The notes beneath the pieces are model-generated. The model did not search any database and was not told where the DNA came from. It saw only the letters and a program-made list of their open reading frames with translations. Positions 11,889 to 21,408 of a DNA stretch of 64,000 nucleotides are shown here, piece after piece. The translations under genes were made by a program, and so were the position numbers. Source of the DNA: Lamellibrachia satsuma (lineage: Eukaryota > Annelida > Polychaeta > Sabellida > Siboglinidae); assembly GCA_033239005.1 (NCBI GenBank), contig BSQZ01000098.1:1422501-1486500 (forward strand), written 5' to 3'. How positions within the stretch are numbered: the stretch's first letter is position 1; the number at the start of each line of letters is the position of its first letter.

Positions 11889-12043
11889 CTCCAACCTCTC
11901 TAGCGGCACATCCACCCCGTAGTGCTTCACACTGCTGAAGCCAGCATCAACCTGTAGTGGCAGTCTCTTCACGTCTGTGCCAACCTGCAGCTGCTTCGGC
12001 ATGCGCCGGTCCTGCGTATTGAGGTACAGCATGCCAGAGCCCA
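11889..12043 (-). CDS. TLDc gene exon i
   Basis: The exon is 155 nt between the acceptor CATGTTACAG and the donor GAG|GTGTGT. It starts with two bases completing Met, then encodes GSGMLYLNTQDRRMPKQLQV, GTDVKRLPLQVDAGFSSVKH and YGVDVPLERLE. This is the late TLDc segment: the GxGLLYxNT strand, the VGTD turn, and the conserved F-x-x-VKHYG before the final WGCGG in exon j. It ends in phase 0. Confidence 0.92.
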
Positions 12044-12150
12044 CTGTAACATGTTACACCAGTCTCAGCTGTAGCATGTTACACTAGTCTCAGCTGTAAC
12101 ATGTTACACAAGTCTCAGCTGTAGCATGTTACACCAGTCACAGCTAGAAA
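12044..12150 (-). repeat. 25-bp acceptor-bearing minisatellite ahead of exon i
   Basis: About four copies of a 25-bp unit, on the minus strand CTGAGACTGGTGTAACATGTTACAG in slightly varied form. The last one is the true acceptor of exon i (GTAACATGTTACAG|TGGGC). Each copy keeps an AG, so a short series of decoy acceptors precedes the exon. The period is not a multiple of three. Confidence 0.8.
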
Positions 12151-12437
12151 ACTTTAGAGCTATATTCATTAGATAGTTTCACTTTTGAGAAATGAACAGG
12201 TGCACACCCAAGCTACCATTCTCTGTAAAACTGAGTTAAACTCAACAAGAATTAATTAACTTATTTCTCACGTTGGTACTTTTTAGATATGTCATTGAAA
12301 TATAAAATTATCAATCAAATATGATGATTAAACAACACCCTGAAGCGCTATATTCTATATTTCCAGTAAATTAGATCTGTGTCTGTAAAATGCACAAAGG
12401 CTATTGTGTTCATTAATTGGAGGGTTCGGCTTCTCTC

Positions 12438-12992
12438 AGTATACATTTAATATATGTAACCTAATAAGTATACATTTAATATATGTAACCTAATAAGTAT
12501 ACATTTAATATATGTAACCTAATAAGTATACATTTAATATATGTAACCTAATAAGTATACATTTAATATATGTAACCTAATAAGTATACATTTAATATAT
12601 GTAACCTAATAAGTATACATTTAATATATGTAACCTAATAAGTATACATTTAATATATGTAACTTAATAAGTATACATTTAATATATGTAACCTAATAAG
12701 TATACATTTAATATATGTAACCTAATAAGTATACATTTAATATATGTAACCTAATAAGTATACATTTAATATATGTAACCTAATAAGTATACATTTAATA
12801 TATGTAACCTAATAAGTATACATTTAATATATGTAACCTAATAAGTATACATTTAATATATGTAACCTAATAAGTATACATTTAATATATGTAACCTAAT
12901 AAGTATACATTTAATATATGTAACTTAATAAGTATACATTTAATATATGTAACTTAATAAGTATACATTTAATATATGTAACCTAATAAGAA
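12438..12992. repeat. 29-bp AT-rich minisatellite starting just inside the donor of exon h
   Basis: About 19 copies of a unit starting AAGTATACATTTAATATATG and ending TAACCTAAT. In gene sense the array begins about 13-20 nt after the GT of the exon h donor (GTACGTCTATTCTTCTTATTAGG). It fills two thirds of intron h-i. The remaining 12151-12437 is AT-rich unique sequence with no exon recognised. Confidence 0.9.
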
Positions 12993-13004
12993 GAATAGAC
13001 GTAC

Positions 13005-13078
13005 TTTGCAGAGACTTGAAAACAGGCAGGAGTTGTACGAGACAGCAGTCAGCCCCACCCCACCGCTGGACTCCTTCC
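13005..13078 (-). CDS. TLDc gene exon h
   Basis: The exon is 74 nt between the acceptor ACTGTGACAG and the donor AAA|GTACGT. It begins with one base completing an Arg codon, then encodes EGVQRWGGADCCLVQLLP and VFKSLQ, leaving one base that joins TG of exon i as Met. WGG-x-DCCL-x-QLLP-x-F is the central TLDc block expected between DSEWR and the YLNT strand. This short exon was found by asking what the domain lacked; the phases fit on both sides. Confidence 0.88.
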
Positions 13079-13304
13079 CTGTCACAGTGTCACACAGTGT
13101 CACACGCTATCACACATTACCACACAGTGTCACACATTACCACACAGTGCCACACATTACCACACAGTGTCACATATTACCACAGTGTCACAAAGTGTCA
13201 CACATTGTCACACACTGTCACACATTGCCACAGATTTTTACACATTGTCATAGTGTCACACAGTGTCACACATTGTCACACAATGTCACACACTGAGTAC
13301 ATAC
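13079..13304 (-). repeat. TGTGTGACAC-type short repeat filling intron g-h
   Basis: The whole intron of 226 nt between exons g and h is made of 10-20 bp words such as CACACAGTGTCACACATTAC (plus strand). In gene sense it runs straight from the donor GTATGTACTCAGTGTGTGAC to the acceptor GACACTGTGACAG. The acceptor thus belongs to the repeat family. Confidence 0.85.
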
Positions 13305-13400
13305 CTCCACTCAGAGTCGACAGCAACGCAGTATACATGGCCATCAAATGAGATGAGTAACAATGTAGGAGCATTATAGGAGAAGACGTGATGACTGAAC
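13305..13400 (-). CDS. TLDc gene exon g
   Basis: The exon is 96 nt between the acceptor TGTTTTGTAG and the donor AG|GTATGT. It encodes FSHHVFSYNAPTLLLISFDG and HVYCVAVDSEW, the most recognisable TLDc block (G-x-TL-x-x-I/S-x-x-GH-x-FG/C-x-A-x-x-x-x-W). It enters with one base completing Arg from exon f and leaves with two bases (AG) completed by G of exon h. Confidence 0.93.
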
Positions 13401-13601
13401 CTACAAAACAACAATATAGCAATAATTGGCAAAAACAATGTCACTTTGCACAGTTCTGCCACTTGCTGGCTCCAGTGAAGACTCGGCATCTTCATTACTA
13501 AAACAACAAAACTTACATCATAAAGAATAACATTTGGCAGTACATTCACTGCAATGTAAATGGAAAACTGACGAGGCTGGTAGTAGGAGAAGAGGACCAA
13601 C
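13401..13601. other. Intron f-g, unique part
   Basis: Short unique stretch upstream (in gene sense) of exon g with its pyrimidine-rich acceptor. A 105-codon minus-strand open frame covers it and exon g, but only exon g is conserved-looking. Confidence 0.5.
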
Positions 13602-14773
13602 ATTAAGATGAAGGGACAATATTAAGATGGAAGGACAGTACTAAGATGGAGGGACAGTGCTAAGATGGAGGAACAGTGCTAAGATGGAGGGACAGTTTTA
13701 AGATGGAGGGACAGTACTAAGATGGAGGGACAGTGCTAAGATGGAGGGACAGTGCTAAGATGGAGGGACAGTGCTAAGATGGAAGGACAGTTTTAAGATG
13801 GAGGGACAGTACTAAGATGGAGGGACAGTTTTAAGATGGAGGGACAGTACTAAGATGGAGGGACAGTGCTAAGATGGAGGGACAGTGCTAAGATGGAGGG
13901 ACAGTGCTAAGATGGAAGGACAGTTTTAAGATGGAGGGACAGTGCCAAGATGGAGGGACAGTGCTAAGATGGAGGGAGAGTGCTAAGATGGAGGGACAGT
14001 GCTAAGATGGAGGGACAGTGCTAAGATGGAGGGACAGTACTAAGATGGATGGACAGTGCTAAGATGGAGGGACAGTTTTAAGATGGAGGGACAGTACTAA
14101 GATGGAGGGACAGTGCTAAGATGGAGGGACAGTGCTAAGATGGAGGGACAGTTTTAAGATGGAGGGACAGTACTAAGATGGAGGGACAGTGCTAAGATGG
14201 AGGGACAGTGCTAAGATGGAGGGACAGTGCTAAGATGGAGGGACAGTGCTAAGATGGAAGGACAGTTTTAAGATGGAGGGACAGTACTAAGATGGAGGGA
14301 CAGTGCTAAGATGGAGGGACAGTGCTAAGATGGAGGGACAGTACTAAGATGGAGGGACAGTTTTAAGATGGAGGGACAGTACTAAGATGGAGGGACAGTG
14401 CTAAGATGGAGGGACAGTGCTAAGATGGAGGGACAGTTTTAAGATGGAGGGACAGTACTAAGATGGAGGGACAGTGCTAAGATGGAGGGACAGTGCTAAG
14501 ATGGAGGGACAGTGCTAACATGGAAGGACAGTTTTAAGATGGAGGGACAGTACTAAGATGGAGGGACAGTGCTAAGATGGAGGGACAGTGCTAAGATGGA
14601 GGGACAATTTTAAGATGGAGGGACAGTACTAAGATGGAGGGACAGTGCTAAGATGGAGGGACAGTGCTAAGATGGAGGGACAGTGCTAACATGGAAGGAC
14701 AGTTTTAAGATGGAGGGACAGTGCTAAGATGGAGGGACAGTGCTAAGATGGAGGGACAGTGCTAATATGGAGG
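13602..14773. repeat. 19-bp minisatellite in intron f-g
   Basis: About 61 copies of TAAGATGGAGGGACAGTGC. Three variants at the unit end (GTGCT, GTACT, GTTTT) recur in a similar order, so groups of about five to eight units have been duplicated as blocks. Its right end abuts the non-LTR element at 14776. Confidence 0.92.
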
Positions 14774-14902
14774 GAACAGGAGCAGGAAATATTTATTAAT
14801 TCCAAAGACATAACAAAACAAAGTATTCAACACAAAAACCATACAATATATTACATTTAAGCCGACGTGAAAAAATGAAGTGGTAAGAATATAGAGTATG
14901 GT

Positions 14903-16261
14903 CTAAAAAAAGAAAATCCCTAGTGATATTAGCACATAATTACTGACTGAACAAAAGTAATGTAGATATATTACAAATGCTAAATATACATACATATATA
15001 CAACATTAATGGTATGTGGCAAACTGTACCTGAGACTTCGTTTAGCGAACTCGTGGTGTACCCTGATCATATGTATATTATATTGACCATGTGTATTAAA
15101 GTTGTGATCACTATTGTTTTGATCCAGTGGTAAGTTTTGCAGGTAGACAGGTAGTTTATTGCTTGAAAATTTATGATATAATTTTAGTTCCAGCAACTTT
15201 AGAATATGCTCTACTTTGAGTAATTTAAGACTTTTGAACAGTGAATTGGCTTGAGCATTATATTTACTTAAACATATAATTCGGACGGCTTTGAAGTTTG
15301 TTATTCTATCACATCTATAGCCCCAGGCCGTTAAGCCATAGTTTAGATCTGACAGTATCAAAGTGGTAAACAACATAATCTTTATATTAAGAGGTAAGAA
15401 TTGTTTGAGTTTATTTAGGATACCTATAGTCCTGGAGCACCTATTTGAAATTTTGTTGATGTGGCTTTGCCAGTTTAATTGTTCATTAAAACTTATCCCT
15501 AGGAATTTGAACTCATCCACTCTATTGATATTTGTATTATCTACTTTATATTTAGTTGGTTTATCGTATTATTTCTTCTAGCCATTTTGAAGATCAAATA
15601 TTTGGATTTATTTACATTTAGAGATAATTTGTTTAATTTAAGCCACTCATTAATTTTGTCCAGTTCTGTGTTGATTAAGAATTCTACATTTTAATTTTTT
15701 TATATTGTGTGAAACAATCTAGGGTACTAGAATTGATCCTTGAGGTACGCCTGTGGAGATATTAAGCATACCTGATTGGGCTTCTTCAAATTCTATGTAC
15801 TGTTTTCTATTTGTTAAATAATTTTTTAATATGTCTAAAGCTACTCCTTTTACGCCATAAAACTCTAACTTATCGATTAATATTGAGTGATCCAGAGTGT
15901 CAAATGCTTTTGACAGGTCCAAGTAAATATTTATAGGTATTTCCTTATTATCCATTCGTGTCAATATCCTATCAATTAATTCTAGAGTGGCAAATTCCAT
16001 ATTGGTTATTGTACACAAGTTTGTGTCTTTTTAATAAAGAATCTAGCTGGTTGTAGATAATTGTTTCGATTACTTTTGAAATTGCAGGTCAGATTGATAT
16101 CGGTCTGTAGTTGCAGAATAGGGGTTTGTCACCTTTTTTGTAGTTAATATTTGGTTTGTGATTAAAGTAAATGATTTTGTCAAAACAGGTTTAACTGACT
16201 TTAGAAGCCGTGAAGAAATACTGTCAAATCCGCAACTTAATTGCTTTTGTTTGCATATCAT
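14903..16261 (-). pseudogene. Retrotransposon reverse transcriptase remnant
   Basis: Three minus-strand frames form one broken reverse transcriptase. 16070-16261 has SCGFDSISSRLLK. 15719-16018 has IYLDLSKAFDTLDH and STGVPQGSIL. 14903-15520 has KFLGISFNEQLNWQSHI, a typical post-catalytic LINE motif, and LILSDLNYGLTAWG. The catalytic YADD/FADD block lies in the damaged gap at about 15520-15719. No activity is possible. Confidence 0.8.
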
Positions 16262-17128
16262 CTATTGTTTTAGATGTTGTTTCTTCATTAATAAGTTGAA
16301 AATTAAATACATTGTTATGGTTTCCATTAAGTTAGTATCTGAAAGTTTTATTTGTGGAAATTTGCATTTGGTTAGCAAAATTTGGGCCAATATTGGTAAA
16401 ACATGAATTAAATGTATTTGCAATTGCTGTACCGATATTTTTGTTATAAATAAAGGAATTGGGGAACGTTTTCTTTCTGTATGTTCTAGAAAGAATACCA
16501 TTAATTGTTTCCCATCTTTATTTAATGTTACTTTTGAACTTGTTAAAACCAGATTTGTAATGCATGCATTAAGCAGTACATATGCTTTTTTAAAGATAGT
16601 ATTATAGGTAGTCAGGTTGATCTGAATTGCAAAGTATTTTGGTGATTCAGGTCGAGTAAGTTTTAGCGTGTTATATAATTTATCTCTGTATCGAATGGAT
16701 TTGAGCAGACCTAACGTAATCTAAGTGGATTTCTTGTGCTTGTATTTTTTAGTTTAACTGTTTTATATGACATATGTTTATTTTTTGCACATGTCATTAC
16801 GTCATGTAAGATATAATAGTTTAAATTAGCATTACGAGATTGGTCAAGGTTGCAGTAAACATTTGATGAGAAAACCTCCTGTATAAAATCAGATATTGAA
16901 TCATAGTTCTGTATACTAATTGTTATATATATTGGTAAAGGTTCTGTGTGGGAAACTCTATTTACAAAAGTGAAGTATGGTTGGTGGTCTGATAACTGTT
17001 TAGTTAAAATGCCTAATTTAGGCTTCATTGTAGATTTAATTAGTTTACAAAAAAGTTATCAATTAGGGTTCCATTATTTCTGGAGAGCCTAGTAGGAAGT
17101 ATGATGTGGGGGTAAAAGCTATATGATA

Positions 17129-17770
17129 TCAAAGTATCAAAGAATTCACCAAATACTTCTTTTCGTTTATTTTCAAAAGGTTTATATTGAAGTCTCCTGC
17201 AATAATAACATCCGAGTTTGTTCTGTCAAATGACGAAATGATAGGTCTGAATTCGGAAAGGAATTGTTTATAATTTTCTTTTAAGATCTGTTGGGGGCCA
17301 ATTATTATATCTTTAGATAGGCCACCACCAGTTACTTTAATAAATTGACCTTCCCAATTGTCATACTGATTAAGAGACAAAATTACTTTGTAGTTAAATG
17401 TTTTGCTTAAATACATGACCAGACCACCTTTATTACTACGTGTTTTACTTTGTTTAATGCACTGACATCCCTTAACTTGTAAATGACACATATCGTCATT
17501 CTCGGAAAGCCAGCATTCCTGAAAACATATTAAGCTAAATTTAAAGTTTATCAGGTTAAGTTCTTCTAGGAAGGCTTCTATTTCACTATGTTTAACATTA
17601 ATTAATTCTATGTTTGTGCTTAGTATATTAAAACGTTTGTTGTGTCTTTCTGCCAGTAACTTATAATGACTAAGGTCATAACGCGGGGAAGGTCGTATTG
17701 GTTGAATATCCTTATCAAGTATTTCATCTAACTGGATATATTGGTTGAATATCCTCATCAAGTGTTTCAT
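17129..17770 (-). pseudogene. Retrotransposon endonuclease remnant
   Basis: A minus-strand open frame of 213 codons has the motifs FQECWLSENDD (catalytic Glu region), GGLVMYLSKTFNY and IIAGDFNINLL (GDFN block) of LINE endonucleases. The frame stops just after the GDFN block, before the expected SDH block, so the domain is incomplete. Downstream fragments at 16711-17028 carry the SDHQPYF-like end (LSDHQPYFTFVN), showing that a frame break, not a deletion, separates them. Confidence 0.75.
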
Positions 17771-17906
17771 CTAACTGGATATATTGGTTGACGATCCTCA
17801 TCAAGTGTTTCATCTAACTGGATATATTAAATAAAGAATTGTGGTTTGTACCTCCTTGAAAATGAATAAATGATTCATCATCATCCATTACTTGGATACG
17901 TAATTC

Positions 17907-20790
17907 AAGGGGGTGACCAGGGGGGGTGGCCAAGGGGGAGGCCAAGGGGGTGACCAAGGGGGGAGCCCAAGAGGGGGGGCCAAGGGGGAGGCCAAGGAGG
18001 TGACCAAGGGGGAGGCCAAGGGGGTGACCAAGGGGGAGGCCAAGAGGGGTGGCCAAGGGGGTGACCAAGGGAGAGGCCAAGGAGGAGGCCAAGGGGAGGC
18101 CAAGGGGATGACCAAGGGGTGACCAAGGGGAGGCCAAGGGGATGACCAAGGGGGAGGCCAAGGGGGTAGGCCAAGGGGATGACCAAGGGGGAGGCCAAGG
18201 GGGTGACCAAGGGGAGGCCAAGAGGGGTGGCCAAGGGGGAGGCCAAGGGGGAGGTCAAGGGGAGGCCAAGGGGATGACCAAGGGGGAGGCCAAGGGGGAG
18301 GCCAAGGGGGGAGGCCAAGGGGATGACCAAGGGGGAGGCCAAGGGGGTGACCAAAGGGGGAGGCCAAGGGGGGAGGCCAAGGGGGAAGGCAAAGGGGGTG
18401 GCCAAGGGGGAGGCCAAGGGGATGACCAAGCGGGAGGCCAAGGGGGTGACCAAGGGGGTGACCAAGGGGGTGACCAAGGGGGAGGCCAAGAGGGGAGGCC
18501 AAGGGGGAGGCCAAGGATGACCAAAGGGGGAGGCCAAGAGGGGTGGCCAAGGGGAGGCCAAGGGGATGACCAAGGGGGGAGGCCAAGAGGAGTGGCCTAG
18601 GGGGTGACCAAGGGGGAGGCCAAGGGGTGACCAAGGGGGGAGGCCAAGAGGGGTGGCCAAGGGGGAGGCCAAGGGGATGACCAAGGGGGGAGGCCAAGAG
18701 GGGTGGCCAAGGGGGAGGCCAAGGGGATGACCAAGGGGGAGGCCAAGAGGGGTGGCCAAGGGGGTGACCAAGGGGGAGGCCAAGGGGGTGACCAAGGGGG
18801 GAGGCCAAGGGGGAGGCCAAAGGGGAGGCCAAGGGGATGACCAAGGGGGGAGGCCAAGAGGGGTGGCCAAGGGGGAGGCCAAGGGGGTGACCAAGGGGAG
18901 GCCAAGGGGGTGACCAAGGGGGAGGCCAAGGGGTGACCAAGGGGGAGGCCAGGGGAGGCAAGGGTGACCAAGGGGAGGCCAGGGGGCCAGGGGTGACCAA
19001 GGGGATGGCCAAGGGGAGGCCAAGAGGGGGGGGGGTGACCAAGGGGAGGGAGGTGACCAAGGGGGGGGATGACCAAGGGGAGGCCAAGGGTGGGGAGGCC
19101 CCAGAGGTGGCCAAGGGGAGGACCAAGGGGTGACCAAGGGACCAAGGCCAGGGGAGGCCAAGGCCAAGGGAGGCCAAGGGGGAGGCCAAGGGGATGACCG
19201 GAGGGGGAGGCCAAGGGGTGGCAGGGAGCCAAGGATGACCAAGGAGGCCAAGGGGTGACCAAGGGGAGGAAGAGGGTGCCAAGGGGAGCCAGTGACCAGG
19301 GGAGGCCAGGAGGCAGGGGATGACCAAGGGAGGCCAAGAGGGTGGCCAAGGGGAGGCCAAGGGGTGACCAGGGAACCAAGGGGGCCAAGGAGGGGGTGAC
19401 CAAGGAGGGAGTGACCCAAGGGGAGGCCAAGGGGTGACCAAGGGGGAGGGGCCAAGGGTGAGGCCAAGGGTGACCAAGGGGAGGCCAAGGGTGGAGGGGG
19501 CCAAGGGGAGTGACCAAGGGGAGGCCAAGGGGAGGCCAGAGGGGTGGCCAAGGGGATGACCAAGGGGGTGACCAAGGGGGAGGCCAAGGAGGTGGCCAAG
19601 GGGGAGGCCAAGGGGATGACCAAGCGGGAGGCCAAGGGGGTGACCAAGGGGGGTGACCAAGGGGGTGACCAAGGGGGAGGCCAAGAGGGGAGGCCAAGGG
19701 GGAGGCCAAGGGGATGACCAAAGGGGGAGGCCAAGAGGGGAGGCCAAGGGGATGCCAAGGGGATGGCCAAGGGGAGGCCAAGGGGAGGCCAAGGGAGGCC
19801 AGAGGAGGCCAAGGGGTGACCAAGGGGGAGGCCAAGCCAAGGGGATGACAAGGAGGCCAAGGGGTGACCAAGGGGAGGAGGGTGACCAAGGGGAGGCCAA
19901 GAGGGTGGCCAAAGGGGAGGCCAAGGGGATGACCAAGGGGGAGGCCAAGAGGGGTGGCCAAGGGGGAGGCCAAGGGGATGACAAAGGGGGAGACCAAGAG
20001 GGGTGGCCAAGGGGGTGACCAAGGCGGAGGCCAAGGGGGTGACCAAGGGGGATGCCAAGAGGGGTGGCCAAGGGGAAGGCCAAGGGGATGACCAAAGGGG
20101 AGGCCAAGGGGAGGCCAAGGGGGTGACCAAGGGGGAGGCCAAGGGGATGACCAAGGGGAGGCCAAGGGGGTGGCCAAGGGGGAGGCCAAGGGGATGACCA
20201 AGGGAGGCCAAGGGGGTGACCAAGGGGAGGCCAAGAGGGGTGGCCAAGGGGGAGGCCAAGGGGATGACCAAGGGGAGGCCAAGGGGAGGCCAAGGGGATG
20301 ACCAAGGGGGAGGCCAAGAGGGGTGGCCAAGGGGGAGGCCAAGGGGGTGACCAAGGGAACGACCAAGGGGGTAACCAAGGGGGGAGGCCAAGGAGGTGAC
20401 CAAGGGGGTGACCAAGGGAACGACCAAGTGGGTGACCAAGGGGATGACCAAGGGGGAGGCCAAGGGGTGACCAAGGGGGGAGGCCAAGATGGGTGGCCAA
20501 GGGGGAGGCCAAGGGGGTGACCAAGGGAACGACCAAGGGGGTGACCAAGGGGGAGGCCAAGGGGGTGACCAAGGGGGGAGGCCAAGGAGGTGACCAAGGG
20601 GGAGGCCAAGGGGGTGACCAAGGGGGAGGCCAAGGGGGAGGCCAAGAGGGGTGGCCAAGGGGATGACCAAGGGGGTGACCAAGGGGCGAGGCCAAGGAGG
20701 TGACCAAGGGGGAGGCCAAGGGGGTGACCAAGGGGGTGACCAAGGGGGAGGCCAAGGGGGAGGCCAAGGGGATGACCAAGGGGGAGGCCC
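17907..20790 (+). repeat. 12-bp G-rich array in intron f-g (G-quadruplex-prone)
   Basis: About 240 copies of 12-bp words GGGGGAGGCCAA, GGGGGTGACCAA and GGGGATGACCAA in mixed order over 2.9 kb, with irregular units at about 18940-19530. Runs of four or five G spaced by seven bases satisfy the usual G-quadruplex pattern along the whole plus strand, which is the template strand of the TLDc gene. Because 12 is a multiple of three, the minus strand has Pro/Leu/Ser-rich open frames of up to 963 codons; these are repeat artefacts. Confidence 0.93.
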
Positions 20791-20876
20791 TTTAGTTTAC
20801 AGATTACATATGAAAAAAGATTAAGCCAAATGTCCCCTCTAAATATGCCACTAGGTGAGGTATAATGAGGAAGAGG

Positions 20877-21251
<375 letters not shown>

Positions 21252-21295
21252 GTATACAAGTAAAAAGAGGCCAGACTGTCTGTGGTGGCACTCAC

Positions 21296-21366
21296 CTGTT
21301 TGTACTCAGTCCGTGCTCGTTGCTACTGTACATCAGATGGAAACTGGTGCCAGCCACAATGTTACT
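21296..21366 (-). CDS. TLDc gene exon f
   Basis: The exon is 71 nt between the acceptor TTGTGTTCCAG and the donor CAG|GTGAGT. It encodes [20 protein letters not shown] and STN plus two bases of Arg. The L-x-YSS-x-x-HG-x-S-x-N-R signature is the classic first TLDc strand/helix block. Phase 0 entry fits the phase 0 end of exon e. Confidence 0.92.
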
Positions 21367-21408
21367 CTGGAACACAACATGACTTGATCATGATTGGATA
21401 TTTCTGAG

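Larger units (their letters stand above)
14776..17875 (-). mobile_element. Non-LTR retrotransposon (second family), degenerate
   Basis: The minus strand holds an old, AT-rich LINE-like element of a family distinct from the CR1 copies. From 5' to 3' there are an endonuclease remnant (about 17129-17770), a central gap with many stops, a reverse transcriptase remnant (15719-16261) and the C-terminal part (14903-15520). A 43-bp motif, GGATATATTGGTTGAATATC onward, is repeated about three times near its 5' side (17693-17826). It lies exactly between two intronic minisatellites. The order of domains is that of the Jockey/CR1 group in the broad sense; I cannot name the clade. Confidence 0.8.

Noticed and set aside
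12151..12437. An exon between g and i at about 12200 (ACAGAGAATGGTAGC on the minus strand)
   Set aside because: It hits a stop in the required phase and does not resemble TLDc; exon h at 13005-13078 supplies the missing block with correct phases.
17888..20779. Open frames of up to 963 codons rich in Pro, Leu, Ser, Trp and Gly
   Set aside because: They follow from a 12-bp repeat without stop words; frames shift where units are irregular and no unique protein sequence is present.
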